The notes beneath the pieces are model-generated. The model did not search any database, had not been told where the DNA came from, and was given only the letters and a program-made list of their open reading frames with translations. A DNA stretch of 64,000 nt. It comes from Hyphomicrobiaceae bacterium (GTDB lineage Bacteria; Pseudomonadota; Alphaproteobacteria; Rhizobiales; Hyphomicrobiaceae). Within the stretch, counting starts at the first letter, position 1; each line of letters opens with the position of its first letter. The stretch lies in the NCBI GenBank assembly GCA_021775735.1, contig JAJFHG010000068.1, forward strand, positions 93,677 to 157,676, in the 5' to 3' direction. The position numbers and the translations under genes were made by a program. Of this stretch, positions 37,623 through 47,195 are shown one piece after another.

Positions 37623-37762
37623 AGTTTGTGGCAGTTTGGGTGTTGTACTCTATAAGATCGCTCCGCTCCCTGTCTCATTTGGCGCTTGATTACGAATCCG
37701 ATTAGCAAGACGGAGAAACGCGTGCGACTCGAACCTCGTTTTCGTCAAACTATCTGGGTGCC

Positions 37763-38368
37763 ATGGCAAAGCAAATTGTAGGTCCTGAAATTGAGCGCTT
37801 GGTGCAGCTTTTGGCAAAGCTGCCAGGACTTGGTCCGCGCTCAGCGCGCAAGGCAGCGCTCGCACTGATCAAAAAGCGGGAAGACTTGTTGGTGCCGCTT
37901 AATGCTGCAATGACAACAGCTATCGAGCGCATCGTCATCTGCGGTCTATGCGGCAACGTCGATACCATGGCACCGTGTGCGGTTTGCCGGGATGAGGCGC
38001 GAGATCCATCTGTTCTGATTGTGGTTGAAGATGTTGGTGACCTATGGGCGCTTGAACGCGCCGGGGTCATGAAAGCGCGTTACCATGTTTTGGGCGGCCA
38101 TATATCACCGCTCGATGGTGTTGGCCCTGATGCGTTGAATATTCCCTCTTTGATAGAGCGGGCCGGCGATGAAGCTATCAAGGAAGTGATCTTGGCATTG
38201 AACGCCACGGTGGAGGGTCAATCTACTGCCCATTATCTGACAGAGCTTTTGGTTGATAAGTCTGTCACGGTGACACGGCTTGCTCAGGGAGTGCCGATTG
38301 GTGGCGAACTTGATTATCTTGATGAAGGCACGCTGGCAGCAGCGATTAAGTCACGCAAACAAGTATAG
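37763..38368 (+). CDS. recR: Recombination mediator protein RecR
   Basis: A 201-residue RecR, which with RecF/RecO loads RecA on gapped DNA. The N-terminal helix-hairpin-helix is [20 protein letters not shown]; the zinc finger is [16 protein letters not shown]; the Toprim domain contains [15 protein letters not shown] and [14 protein letters not shown]; the C-terminal Walker-like part is [17 protein letters not shown] ([10 protein letters not shown]). Length is standard. The 140-base gap after the DUF2585 gene may hold its own promoter. Confidence 0.97.
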   Translation: MAKQIVGPEIERLVQLLAKLPGLGPRSARKAALALIKKREDLLVPLNAAMTTAIERIVICGLCGNVDTMAPCAVCRDEARDPSVLIVVEDVGDLWALERAGVMKARYHVLGGHISPLDGVGPDALNIPSLIERAGDEAIKEVILALNATVEGQSTAHYLTELLVDKSVTVTRLAQGVPIGGELDYLDEGTLAAAIKSRKQV

Positions 38369-38438
38369 TTGGCAGACTAAGTCGATGTGATTCTAATATG
38401 AGATCTTATGTTGGCTGGTTGGGTGGGGTGTAAAGACG

Positions 38439-39560
38439 ATGACATCACGACGCTTTGCATTGGTGGCACCGTCCTTGTCGAGTGCCCTCACGTCGCGATA
38501 CGCGTTTCTTTCAGACGTGCATAGCAAAGGCCTTCGCATTTTATGCATTGCCCCTGAATCCGTAGATCATACACAATCGGTACAAGACATGGCGCGGCTG
38601 TCGACGATTGGTGGTGAATTTCGCCTGATAAGTTATGAAACGCCGGGCATACGTTATCTCAATAGCTACCGGGTGCAAAATACGCTGAAGTCAATTCTAT
38701 CCGAATGGCGGCCCGATTGTATGCTTGGCTATGGCGCCGAAGCCCTGTGTCATGCGGCGGTGGCGGGGAAGCGGGCAAAAGTGCCGCGTGTCATCAGTCT
38801 GTGCAACGATCTTCCAGATTTCTTGAAGCCGATTGTTGATGATCGCGGTAAGCCAACGCGCAATCAGTTTCGTCGCGCTTTGTCGCTCAGTGATCGCATC
38901 ATCTTTCACAATGGGGATCATCAACGCTTGGTGCGTGACCAGGGCCTGATGGGGCCAGACGCAAACAGCAGTGTTGTGGCCGGTCGTGGCGTGGATGTGG
39001 AGACGCAGGACGCGTTACCGCTGCCAGACTTGTCTAAAGGCTTGGTTTTTTTGATGGCGGCGCGTTCGGAGGCTGTTCGTGGCGTTTATGATTATGTACA
39101 GGCGGCCCAGCGTGTGTCGGCGCATGCGCGGTCAGCAAAGTTTCTTATGCTTGGTATGTCCGGGCGGGATGAGGTGGATGTTGCGAGCCTTGGCTTTAGC
39201 GGTGAACAGTTCGAAGTGCTGGATGAGAAAACTGATTTGCGTGCTGCCCTTGGGCGGGCACATGTGTACGTTTATCCATCCCACAGCGAAGGCATGCCGC
39301 CGTCTGTTCTGGAGGCTCTGGCCGCGGGGCGCCCGGTCATTACATCAGATACGCCTGGCTGTCGTGACACCATCGATGAAACGGTCAATGGCTATTTGGC
39401 ACCGCGCGGTGACATCGGTGCCCTGACCATCGCGATGGATGCCATCTTAAAGCGCCCTGACTTGATCCCGGCCATGGCACGTGCCAGCCGCCTGAAAGCA
39501 GAGCGTCGGTTCGATATCAGGGATGTTAATCAGGCCTTGTGTAAGGTGCTTGACCTGTAA
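38439..39560 (+). CDS. Glycosyltransferase family 4-type protein
   Basis: A 373-residue two-domain (GT-B) glycosyltransferase. The N-terminal half is divergent; the C-terminal donor-binding half shows the GT4 motif YPSHSEGMPPSVLEALAAGR, PVITSDTPGCRDTIDE and GYLAPRGDIGALT. Sugar donor and acceptor are unknown. GGGGTG lies about 11 bases before the ATG. It sits between recR and def without other polysaccharide genes nearby. Confidence 0.87.
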   Translation: MTSRRFALVAPSLSSALTSRYAFLSDVHSKGLRILCIAPESVDHTQSVQDMARLSTIGGEFRLISYETPGIRYLNSYRVQNTLKSILSEWRPDCMLGYGAEALCHAAVAGKRAKVPRVISLCNDLPDFLKPIVDDRGKPTRNQFRRALSLSDRIIFHNGDHQRLVRDQGLMGPDANSSVVAGRGVDVETQDALPLPDLSKGLVFLMAARSEAVRGVYDYVQAAQRVSAHARSAKFLMLGMSGRDEVDVASLGFSGEQFEVLDEKTDLRAALGRAHVYVYPSHSEGMPPSVLEALAAGRPVITSDTPGCRDTIDETVNGYLAPRGDIGALTIAMDAILKRPDLIPAMARASRLKAERRFDIRDVNQALCKVLDL

Positions 39561-39620
39561 GTCGCAGAACAGTGGTGGTCAAAGATTGACGTGGCCGTCT
39601 GACTTTCCTATCTGACGGTA

Positions 39621-40127
39621 ATGACCATTAAACCTATTATCACACTTCCGGAAACCGTGCTTCGGCAAGTCTCAGATCCAATTGAAACCATCGACGAGGA
39701 TGTGTTGCAGTTGGCCGACGACATGCTGGAGACTATGTACGACGCTCCTGGCGTTGGCTTGGCCGCTATTCAAATCGGTGTGCCAAAGCGCCTGGTTGTG
39801 TTGGATGTCGCTGACGAAGACGACGAAATGGCACCGTTGACGCTGATCAATCCAGAAATTGTGAAGCAGGGCGATAAGATGCGAGACCATGAAGAGGGTT
39901 GTTTATCGATCCCCGAGGTTTTGGTTGAGATTGAGCGTCCAACACCCGTCACAGTGCGTTATATTGATCGCGCTGGCAAAACGCAGGAGCTTGAAGCCGA
40001 GGGCCTCCTTGGTACCGCAATTCAGCACGAGATTGACCACCTCGATGGTAAGTTGATCATTGATTACATGTCGCGCTTAAAACGGGATATGGTAATGCGG
40101 AAATTCAAGAAGCTGGCGCGCGGTTAA
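39621..40127 (+). CDS. def: Peptide deformylase
   Basis: A 168-residue metalloenzyme that removes the formyl group from nascent proteins. The three motifs are present: [19 protein letters not shown] with the metal-binding Cys, and [11 protein letters not shown] with the two His and catalytic Glu. Length is typical. It is followed by fmt, which makes the formyl-Met-tRNA, the classic def-fmt pair. Confidence 0.97.
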   Translation: MTIKPIITLPETVLRQVSDPIETIDEDVLQLADDMLETMYDAPGVGLAAIQIGVPKRLVVLDVADEDDEMAPLTLINPEIVKQGDKMRDHEEGCLSIPEVLVEIERPTPVTVRYIDRAGKTQELEAEGLLGTAIQHEIDHLDGKLIIDYMSRLKRDMVMRKFKKLARG

Positions 40128-40215
40128 GGAACCGTGTTGATCGTCAATCTGAATTATGCAGGTGTGCGGCTCAGCAGGGCATGCGCGCCGCATTGGACAT
40201 GGGGTAACCAATTTT

Positions 40216-41154
40216 ATGGCGCTGCGACTGATCTTCATGGGAACGCCAGGTTTCTCCGTGCCGACGTTGCGCCAGATTGTTGCTGCTGGCCATGATGTTA
40301 CCGCTGTTTATACCCAGCCACCAAGACCAGCCGGTCGTGGCATGGCGGAGCGCAAATCTCCCGTGCATCTCGCTGCAGATGGACTGCAACTGCGTGTAGA
40401 AACGCCGCTTAATTTCAATGCCGCAAGTGATCAAGAAAAATTTTGTGCGTTGGAAGCTGACGCGGCCGTGGTGGTGGCCTATGGATTGTTGCTGCCACCG
40501 TCCGTGATTGATGGAACCAAGCTTGGTTGTTTTAATCTGCATGCCTCAAAATTGCCGCGCTGGCGGGGGGCAGCCCCTATTCAACGCGCCATCATGAGTG
40601 GTGATGCGGTGACCGCTGCGACCGTGATGCGGATGGACGAGGGACTGGATACCGGACCGATCTGCCTCGAACATCGCGTACGGATTGGCCCGGATATGAC
40701 AGGGGATGATTTGCACGACCACTTAGCAGCATCGGGCGCGGATTTAATGGTCGAAGCCTTGGCAGAATTGGAGAAGGGAACTCTGCCAGAGCACCAACAA
40801 CCTGAAGATGGCGTCACATACGCGCGTAAAATTGAAAAATCAGAATGCCAGATTGATTTTTCTAAATCCGCAGAAGAGGTCCATAATCATATCAGGGGTG
40901 TGGCGCCATTTCCTGGTGCGTGGTTCATGGCCACTGATAGCGCGGGCAAAAAAGACCGGATCAAGGTTTTGAAATCAGAGCGTGCCGAAGGCAGCGGTCC
41001 CACTGGCACTGTTCTCGATGATAGGCTGACCATTGCCTGTGGTGAGGGTGCGGTGCGTCTGCTGCAAGTCCAACGCGCAGGGCGCCGGATCTCCGAGGCC
41101 GATGAATTTCTGCGTGGCTTCCCCCTTAAAAAGGGTGCTCAGGTGCCACTTTAG
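40216..41154 (+). CDS. fmt: Methionyl-tRNA formyltransferase
   Basis: A 312-residue enzyme that formylates initiator Met-tRNA. Landmarks: LIFMGTPGFSVPTLRQI, YTQPPRPAGRGM, the catalytic region FNLHASKLPRWRGAAPIQRA with His in LHASKLP, MRMDEGLDTGPI with Asp, and the C-terminal tRNA-binding domain. ATG 40216 was chosen because the family begins LRLIFMGTP; the longer frame to 40156 adds an unlike stretch. It follows def by 88 bases. Confidence 0.96.
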   Translation: MALRLIFMGTPGFSVPTLRQIVAAGHDVTAVYTQPPRPAGRGMAERKSPVHLAADGLQLRVETPLNFNAASDQEKFCALEADAAVVVAYGLLLPPSVIDGTKLGCFNLHASKLPRWRGAAPIQRAIMSGDAVTAATVMRMDEGLDTGPICLEHRVRIGPDMTGDDLHDHLAASGADLMVEALAELEKGTLPEHQQPEDGVTYARKIEKSECQIDFSKSAEEVHNHIRGVAPFPGAWFMATDSAGKKDRIKVLKSERAEGSGPTGTVLDDRLTIACGEGAVRLLQVQRAGRRISEADEFLRGFPLKKGAQVPL

Positions 41155-41279
41155 GCCAAAAATGTGGGCTCCTCGGCCCGCGTTAATCATGGTTTATGAT
41201 CCGTTAACAGGTTTGCCCTGCAACGCGTTAGACTACGCTCCATCAGATTTTTTTTGAGCTTCCCTGCAGGAGTTTTTGT

Positions 41280-41717
41280 ATGATGCGTATCCTTATTCGA
41301 GCCGCTTTGGTTGTCGCCGGCATAACTGCAGCCGCACCTGCTTTTGCCCAGTGGCATGACAAAGCCTACACAACACGGATTGAAACGCGCCCCTATTACG
41401 GTGCCACTGTCACCATTGAGAGTGGCGTCCGGGTTTTTCGCGGATTACCTCCAACACGGCATATGATTATCAATCCGCACGGTCAAACACCGCTCCATCT
41501 TGGGATTCAAGACACGCGCGTGTTTGAAAAGAGCGAAAGCCATAATCACTACTATGATCACAGCTCGGGAGTTGCTCCTGTGCGTGGCGGTGGTGTCGTC
41601 GGCGGACTTGGATTTGCGCGCGGTAAGTTTGCGCATCGCGGTGGAAAAAAATTCAGACGTCGATCTGGCCGTCCCGTACGACCCTATCGCCCCAGCCGCA
41701 ATTATCGCTCTCCATGA
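41280..41717 (+). CDS. Small secreted basic protein of unknown function
   Basis: A 145-residue exported protein. The signal peptide MMRILIRAALVVAGITAAAP ends at AFAQ. The mature part has a His-rich segment (SESHNHYYDHSSG), a Gly-rich stretch and a strongly basic C-terminus (KKFRRRSGRPVRPYRPSRN). I recognise no domain. CAGGAG lies ten bases before the first ATG. It is placed between fmt and truA and ends at its own terminator. Possibly an envelope protein binding acidic polymers or metals, which is speculation. Confidence 0.75.
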   Translation: MMRILIRAALVVAGITAAAPAFAQWHDKAYTTRIETRPYYGATVTIESGVRVFRGLPPTRHMIINPHGQTPLHLGIQDTRVFEKSESHNHYYDHSSGVAPVRGGGVVGGLGFARGKFAHRGGKKFRRRSGRPVRPYRPSRNYRSP

Positions 41718-41813
41718 TGGGTGGTGACGGCGGTCACCACTAAGGCGAATACGCTGCAAAGCAGATTGAGTCTGATCGAGGCTTTCACCGCCCGGCAAAC
41801 TCCGTTAGGACTG

Positions 41814-41853
41814 AACACGCTGTCTGCCATTTAGGTGGTCAGCGTGTTTTTTT
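41814..41853 (+). terminator. Rho-independent terminator directly upstream of truA
   Basis: AACACGCTG (41814-41822) and CAGCGTGTT (41840-41848) form a 9-bp perfect stem with further pairing in the loop, followed by a T-run. It lies about 97 bases after the small secreted protein gene and only about 23 bases before the truA start codon. Confidence 0.85.
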
Positions 41854-41875
41854 GTTTGAGAGCCAGTCGCCGGAC

Positions 41876-42655
41876 ATGCCGCGCTATCGCATCACAATTG
41901 AATATGACGGCACACCTTTTGTTGGTTGGCAGGAGCAAGCCAGTGGGCTCACCGTCCAAGCGGAAATAGCGGATGCTATTTTCAAGTTTTCTGGTGAGCG
42001 CGTTCAGGTGAAGGGTGCCGGGCGGACAGATTCTGGGGTCCATGCGCTGGGTCAGGTTGCACACTTTGACCTTTCAAAAGTGTGGGATCCCTTTCGTATT
42101 CAAGAGGCAGTCAACTATCACCTCAAGCCACATCCGATTGCCGTTTTGAACTGCGAAGGCGTTGCAGATGACTTTGATGCTCGGTTTAGTGCACTTTCGC
42201 GCCGCTATCTTTATCGCATCTTAAATAGGCGTGCGCGCCCGGCCTTGGAGGCGGCGCGTGTTTGGTGGGTGCCACAACCGCTTGACGTTGAAAAGATGGA
42301 TGCAGCTGGGCAGACAATTCTCGGACACCATGATTTTACAACCTTTCGGGCATCGCTGTGCCAGGCAAAATCTCCTGTTAAAACGCTTGATCACTTGCGT
42401 GTTTCGCGTGTCGGTGAGGAGGTACACATCGAGGCAAAAGCGCGGTCGTTCCTGCACAATCAAGTGCGGTCTATGGTCGGGAGTTTAAGACTTGTTGGCG
42501 ATGGCAAGTGGCCTGTGCGCGAGATGAAGGCGGCACTAGACTCTCGTGATCGCGCGCGCTGTGGTCCGGTGGCTCCGCCAACAGGTCTCTATCTCAGTCA
42601 GGTTGATTATCCTGTTGGGCCGACATCACAGTCTAAAGATGTGTCAGAGACGTAA
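41876..42655 (+). CDS. truA: tRNA pseudouridine synthase TruA
   Basis: A 259-residue enzyme that makes pseudouridine at positions 38-40 of tRNA. It opens [19 protein letters not shown]; the catalytic Asp is in [19 protein letters not shown]; later motifs are [10 protein letters not shown] and [17 protein letters not shown] 41876 fits the family start exactly; the longer frame begins inside the terminator T-run. Shine-Dalgarno is weak and no promoter is obvious between terminator and start, so expression may depend on read-through or a promoter overlapping the terminator. Confidence 0.96.
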   Translation: MPRYRITIEYDGTPFVGWQEQASGLTVQAEIADAIFKFSGERVQVKGAGRTDSGVHALGQVAHFDLSKVWDPFRIQEAVNYHLKPHPIAVLNCEGVADDFDARFSALSRRYLYRILNRRARPALEAARVWWVPQPLDVEKMDAAGQTILGHHDFTTFRASLCQAKSPVKTLDHLRVSRVGEEVHIEAKARSFLHNQVRSMVGSLRLVGDGKWPVREMKAALDSRDRARCGPVAPPTGLYLSQVDYPVGPTSQSKDVSET

Positions 42656-42663
42656 CCCGCGCC

Positions 42664-43485
42664 TCACCAGGCGTTCATTATGCGGCGCACAGCACGGACA
42701 TAAAGATTTCCAGGGACGAGGCCGCGTGGCGCAATGGCCATCAGTCCCGCAGGGTGATAGCGCAAGCGCGGCCAGATATCTGTTGCAGCAGTCCATATGC
42801 TACGGGCGACAACGTCTGGCTCTGGGGCGCTGTCTTCCCAGGTTTGGAGATTTGGCAGGACGTTGTCGACAAACTCGTTGTAAGCATTGAGTTTTGTTTG
42901 ACGCGTGATGTTCATGGTGTTGCTGACAAATTTAGTCCGAATAACGCCGGGTTCTATAATCTTGACCTTGAGCCCAATGCTTTTCAGTTCAAAACTGAGG
43001 GCTTCAGAAAACCCATCAAGTGCCCACTTTGTTGAACAATAAGCGCTGAGTAGTGGCAATGTCATGCGTCCGCAGATGGATGAAACGTTGATAATGCGTC
43101 CAGCACCATTGGCCCGCAAATGGGGGAGGATGGTGCGCGTCACTGACATCGCACCAAATAGATTGGTTTCAAAATGCTGGCGAATCTCAGCATCGCTTTG
43201 TTCTTCAAACACACCACCACGCGCATACCCTGCATTGTTAACCACAACATCAATACGCTTGAAGGCAGCAATCGCGTCCGCGATACCTGCTGCGACTGAC
43301 TCTGGCTTGGTAACGTCCATGGTGAACGTTTTGATTATGCCCTCGCCAGACTTATAGGGTTGTGGTTCAGAGCGCACCATGGCGGCAACATTCCAGCCAC
43401 GCTGTGAAAACAGCTCAACGCTCGCCCGACCAATACCTTGACCGGCACCAGTGATCAAAATGGTTTTGGTTTGATTACTAGGCAT
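42664..43485 (-). CDS. Short-chain dehydrogenase/reductase
   Basis: A 273-residue classical SDR oxidoreductase. The cofactor motif is TGAGQGIG (residues about 13-20), the strand motif is NNAGYARGG, and the catalytic Ser and YxxxK appear in INVSSICG and YCSTKWALDGF. The length and the C-terminal extension suit an NADP-dependent enzyme. Substrate is unknown. It converges on truA with eight bases between stops and follows folE, from which it is separated by 29 bases. Confidence 0.92.
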   Translation of the reverse strand: MPSNQTKTILITGAGQGIGRASVELFSQRGWNVAAMVRSEPQPYKSGEGIIKTFTMDVTKPESVAAGIADAIAAFKRIDVVVNNAGYARGGVFEEQSDAEIRQHFETNLFGAMSVTRTILPHLRANGAGRIINVSSICGRMTLPLLSAYCSTKWALDGFSEALSFELKSIGLKVKIIEPGVIRTKFVSNTMNITRQTKLNAYNEFVDNVLPNLQTWEDSAPEPDVVARSIWTAATDIWPRLRYHPAGLMAIAPRGLVPGNLYVRAVRRIMNAW

Positions 43486-43514
43486 GCACTGTCCACACGA
43501 GTTCTAACCAGGTG

Positions 43515-44096
43515 TTAGTCAATCATTGTCAGAAATTCTTGACGTGTGATTGCGTTATCTCGAAACGCACCGAGCATACGACTGGTGACGAGATCCGTTC
43601 CAGGCTTACACACACCACGCGTTGTCATGCAGTGGTGTTCCGCCTTGATGACGACACCAACACCCTGCGGTGCCAGCACCTCTTCAACGGCATTGGCGAT
43701 TTGCGCTGTCATCTTTTCTTGAATTTGCATGCGCTTGGCATAAGCATTGACGAGACGTGCGAGCTTCGAAATGCCAACAACACGTTCTTTGGGCAGATAG
43801 GCCACCCAGGCGCGCCCAATGATCGGCGCCATATGATGCTCACAATGGCTTTCAAAGCGGATCCCGCGCAAGACAATCATTTCATCATAACCTTCAATCT
43901 CTTTGAAGGTTTTCTCGAGGATGTCTTCAGGGTCTTCCGTGTATCCCTTGAAGTATTCCTCATAAGCCCTGACGACGCGCGCAGGTGTTTCTATGAGGCC
44001 ATCACGGCTTGGGTCTTCGCCCGCCCATTCGATGAGTGTTTTGACAGCTTTTTCAGCGTCTTTGCGGTCGGGCTTTTTGTGCTTATTTTTGGTCAT
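43515..44096 (-). CDS. folE: GTP cyclohydrolase I
   Basis: A 193-residue enzyme that converts GTP to dihydroneopterin triphosphate, the first step of tetrahydrofolate synthesis. Zinc ligands are seen in [14 protein letters not shown] (Cys, His) and [10 protein letters not shown] (Cys). [20 protein letters not shown] and the C-terminal RQEFLTMI are typical. Ten or so N-terminal residues are Lys-rich. Same direction as the SDR gene, possibly one transcript. Confidence 0.97.
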   Translation of the reverse strand: MTKNKHKKPDRKDAEKAVKTLIEWAGEDPSRDGLIETPARVVRAYEEYFKGYTEDPEDILEKTFKEIEGYDEMIVLRGIRFESHCEHHMAPIIGRAWVAYLPKERVVGISKLARLVNAYAKRMQIQEKMTAQIANAVEEVLAPQGVGVVIKAEHHCMTTRGVCKPGTDLVTSRMLGAFRDNAITRQEFLTMID

Positions 44097-44228
44097 CTGC
44101 TTTTTTTGATTTGTTTGTTTCAGAGTTGCGCTCGTGCAAGGTTTGGCAGGTCGGGGCGATAAGCGCCCTCACAGCGTTTTGCATGATCAGACTTTTGTGG
44201 TGAAAAGTCCATGGAATAGATAGCGCGG

Positions 44229-44990
44229 CTAATTGCGGATCCTGTATCCAGTTTTGAAAATCCACCAGATAATGGCAAGACAAACCAGCATGAAGGCAAT
44301 AGTCATGGTGAGCGACAGCGTTACGCTGACGTCTGAAATTTCATAGAAACTCCAGCGAAAGCCGCTGACAAGATAGACCACAGGATTGAACAACGTCACC
44401 TTTTGCCAGAACTCTGGCAGCATGGAGATCGAGTAAAATGTGCCGCCAAGGAATGTTAACGGCGTGATGATGAGAAGCGGCACCAGCTGCAGTTTCTCAA
44501 ACCCGTCAGCCCAAATGCCAATGATAAAGCCAAACAGACTGAATGTAACGGCGGTCAATACCAGAAACGTCAGCATCCAAAACGGATGCGCGATTTGAAG
44601 GTCAACAAATAGGGCAGCAGTTGCGAGAATGATCAGGCCGAGAATTATTGATTTACTTGCCGCCGCACCAACGTAGCCGAGCAAAACTTCAACGAAAGAA
44701 ACCGGAGCTGATAGTAGCTCGAAGATAGTACCGGAAAAGCGTGGGAAATAGATGCCGAACGCGGCGTTGGAAATACTTTGTGTCAGCAGCGACAGCATGA
44801 TCAAGCCAGGAACGATAAACGCACCGTAGCTCACGCCATCAATCTCTTGAATACGGCTTCCAATCGCGGCTCCAAAGACGATGAAATAAAGCGATGTCGA
44901 CATGACGGGTGAAAAAATGGATTGCATGACCGTACGCCAGGCGCGGGCCATTTCAAATCCGTAGATGGCTTTAACAGCGGGCCAGTTCAT
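44229..44990 (-). CDS. ABC-2 type exporter permease (YadH-like)
   Basis: A 253-residue permease with six membrane helices of the ABC-2 type. Landmarks: [39 protein letters not shown] and [34 protein letters not shown]. These match the YadH/NodJ group. Its start overlaps the ATPase gene stop by four bases. Substrate unknown. Confidence 0.92.
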   Translation of the reverse strand: MNWPAVKAIYGFEMARAWRTVMQSIFSPVMSTSLYFIVFGAAIGSRIQEIDGVSYGAFIVPGLIMLSLLTQSISNAAFGIYFPRFSGTIFELLSAPVSFVEVLLGYVGAAASKSIILGLIILATAALFVDLQIAHPFWMLTFLVLTAVTFSLFGFIIGIWADGFEKLQLVPLLIITPLTFLGGTFYSISMLPEFWQKVTLFNPVVYLVSGFRWSFYEISDVSVTLSLTMTIAFMLVCLAIIWWIFKTGYRIRN

Positions 44991-45934
44991 GATTGGTCAT
45001 TCACCAGGTCAACAAAAATATCTTCAAGCGAGCTTTGACTGGTTTCAATGTCACGAAAGGCTATGCCTTCGTTGCTCAGCGCGGTGAGAAGTGCATTGAT
45101 TCCGGTGTGTTCTTTGGCGCGGTCGTAGTTGTAACAAAGCGCTGAGCCGTCATCGTTGAGGGTCAACTCAAATTCAGCGAGATTGTCGGGCAGCGTGGTC
45201 AATGGTGCACGCAAATCGAGGCGCAATTCTTTGCGTCCAAGCTTGTGCATTAAGGCGTTTTTCTCTTCGACGAGAATAATTTCGCCTGCACGGATGACAC
45301 CAATACGGTCAGCCATCTCCTCAGCTTCGTCAATGTAGTGGGTTGTCAGAATAATCGTAACGCCCGATTTTTGAAGGCCGCGCACCGTATCCCACATTGC
45401 TTTGCGCAATTCAACGTCCACACCAGCGGTCGGCTCATCCAAGAACAGTACTTTGGGCTCATGTGACAAGGCTTTGGCGATCAAAACGCGGCGCTTCATG
45501 CCACCGGACAATGTCATCAGCTGATCGTTTTTCTTGTCCCATAAAGACAAGTCTTTGAGGATTTCTTCTATCAAGGCCGGGTTGGGTTTTTTGCCAAATA
45601 AGCCGCGGCTGAATGTAACCGTGTCCCAAACCGTTTCAAACGCGTCTGCGGTGAGTTCCTGTGGCACGAGGCCAATGATGGACCGCGCTGCGCGAAAGGC
45701 ATTGCGTGTATCATGCCCGTTTACACTGACGTGTCCTGACGTTGCGTTGACAATACCGCATATGATGCTGATCAACGTCGTTTTGCCAGCGCCATTGGGG
45801 CCCAACAAGCCAAAGATTTCGCCGCGTTGAATGTCAAGATTTACCGACTTCAAGGCCTGATGGCCTGACGCGTAGATCTTATTGACATTGCGAACGGAAA
45901 CAATGCGATCCATGGTGACTTTCATTGAGCCCAT
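44987..45934 (-). CDS. ABC exporter ATP-binding protein (YadG-like)
   Basis: A 315-residue ATPase partner of the ABC-2 permease. Walker A is [15 protein letters not shown], the signature [18 protein letters not shown], Walker [13 protein letters not shown] and the switch [17 protein letters not shown]; a C-terminal extension of about 80 residues is usual in this group. Three in-frame ATGs (45934, 45925, 45913) compete and none has a clear ribosome binding site; the true protein may start at the third (MDRIVSV). Confidence 0.92.
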   Translation of the reverse strand: MGSMKVTMDRIVSVRNVNKIYASGHQALKSVNLDIQRGEIFGLLGPNGAGKTTLISIICGIVNATSGHVSVNGHDTRNAFRAARSIIGLVPQELTADAFETVWDTVTFSRGLFGKKPNPALIEEILKDLSLWDKKNDQLMTLSGGMKRRVLIAKALSHEPKVLFLDEPTAGVDVELRKAMWDTVRGLQKSGVTIILTTHYIDEAEEMADRIGVIRAGEIILVEEKNALMHKLGRKELRLDLRAPLTTLPDNLAEFELTLNDDGSALCYNYDRAKEHTGINALLTALSNEGIAFRDIETSQSSLEDIFVDLVNDQS

Positions 45935-46299
45935 CTAAAAACATGACATGAGGCATAGCACTCTAAACTGCCGTCACGCCAACGTGCCGTCTTATAGCCG
46001 TCAAGTGTGGTCTGATGCCAGCACCATTTTTCGTCCGTGAGCACGTCATGTGGAGGGGCAGAGAGCCAAACCTACTCAGATGATTATGGCCTTGCTGGGT
46101 TGGCGACCACTGTAATGTTAGCAGCGCCAGAGGATCGCCTTAAATGAGTTAGAGCAACTTTCGGCGTTCAACCAAACTGGGTTGCTCAAGCAGGAAATAG
46201 TGCGTGCGTGTTGTCTCCAATCGGTCTCAGCCGAGTTTGTGGCGTTTTGCAGTTCACAATAATGAGCTGCATGCGTCTGCCTAAACAACATGCATAGTC
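45935..46299. other. Gene-free stretch with palindromic repeats
   Basis: No coding frame is convincing in these 365 bases. They contain an imperfect palindrome at 46152-46187 and a 6-bp inverted repeat TGCATG/CATGCA (46268-46294) about 20 bases past the stop of the TauE-like gene. Neither has a T-run. Confidence 0.55.
46152..46187. repeat. Intergenic imperfect palindrome, REP-like
   Basis: GAGCAAC (46152-46158) and GTTGCTC (46181-46187) flank a 22-base centre (TTTCGGCGTTCAACCAAACTGG) that can pair further in part. The style recalls short palindromic intergenic repeats of rhizobia, which often begin with TTAGAGCA. Only one copy was noticed in the window. Confidence 0.4.
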
Positions 46300-47013
46300 T
46301 TAAAGAGTGCGGCAGAGGCCCTCAAAGAGGCCAAGGTCAAAGTAAACAGTTGCAAAACCAAATCCGGCAATAGCAAGTCCAATTACTGTTTTGGCATGGG
46401 GGCGCAGGTTCAGCGAACTCATGTATCTAAGGCCGAGCGCCGACATCAGTACAGGAGGCAGCGTACCCAGTCCGAAGCCGATCATCCACATCGCACCACC
46501 AAGTACAGATCCCGTCAGCATGGCCAAAAACAAGGCAGCGTAAAGAAGAGGGCACGGTGCAAAGCCCCAGGAGAGACCGATGGCAAATGGGGCTGTCGTT
46601 GGAAATTTGCGTCTAAACGTTTCCAGGTGTGTGTGGAGCCACCCATTCGAGGAAGGAGAGCCGCCGGTATCAACCGAGAGACCAGAAAATGCTGGCAACA
46701 ATCCTGCCGTCGAAAATCCAATCCACATCAAAGCAATCGCACCCAAAAGGGGCATGATAGTTGACGGCGCTGGTACGGCCATCAGGTCGGAGGCGAGGCG
46801 CGCGCCGCCTGCAACCACGGCGCCGAGCGCGGCATAGGATAGAATGCGTCCAAGAAGGATGATGGCGAGTGTAATGAAGCCCTGCTTTTGTGAGCGCACT
46901 GAAAAAAGATTAAGGGCAGCCGAGGTCAACCCGCCGCACATGCAGGCACAATGCAATCCACCTGCAAGGCCAAGCAAGGCACCGGCGGATAGATGTGCAA
47001 CGAATTCGGTCAT
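46300..47013 (-). CDS. TauE/SafE-like membrane protein of the cco cluster
   Basis: A 237-residue membrane protein with about six helices of the DsbD_2/TauE-SafE type that commonly ends ccoGHIS operons and is linked to cbb3 oxidase copper supply. The first helix holds the Cys-rich motif GGLHCACMCGGLTSA, and GLSWGFAPCPLLYAALFLAM carries another Cys. Its start overlaps the ccoS stop by four bases. The copper-handling role is inferred from family and context. Confidence 0.88.
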   Translation of the reverse strand: MTEFVAHLSAGALLGLAGGLHCACMCGGLTSAALNLFSVRSQKQGFITLAIILLGRILSYAALGAVVAGGARLASDLMAVPAPSTIMPLLGAIALMWIGFSTAGLLPAFSGLSVDTGGSPSSNGWLHTHLETFRRKFPTTAPFAIGLSWGFAPCPLLYAALFLAMLTGSVLGGAMWMIGFGLGTLPPVLMSALGLRYMSSLNLRPHAKTVIGLAIAGFGFATVYFDLGLFEGLCRTL

Positions 47014-47195
47014 GCCTGATCGCTTTCGTTTGGTGGGCGTGTGCCGTCAGTTGGGTCTATATCGTCCTCAAGTGCGCGCCAGGCAGCACCTTCAAGATCT
47101 TCATATTGCTTCGACTTCAAAGACCATAAAAAAGCCAGAAGCCCTAAGCCACCAAGCAGTAAAGCACAGGGAATAAGCCACGCAAGTGCTGTCAT
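47010..47195 (-). CDS. ccoS: cbb3 oxidase assembly protein CcoS
   Basis: A 61-residue single-helix protein needed for cofactor insertion into cbb3 oxidase. It has the membrane helix LAWLIPCALLLGGLGLLAFL and the typical following segment KSKQYEDLEGAAWRALEDDI. ATG 47195 overlaps the ccoI stop (ATGA), and the gene overlaps the TauE-like gene, so translation is coupled. A longer frame to 47297 runs inside ccoI and is not real. Confidence 0.93.
   Translation of the reverse strand: MTALAWLIPCALLLGGLGLLAFLWSLKSKQYEDLEGAAWRALEDDIDPTDGTRPPNESDQA

Noticed and set aside
43512..44162. 216-codon plus-strand frame opposite folE
   Set aside because: folE carries all zinc and active-site motifs; the opposite frame has none.
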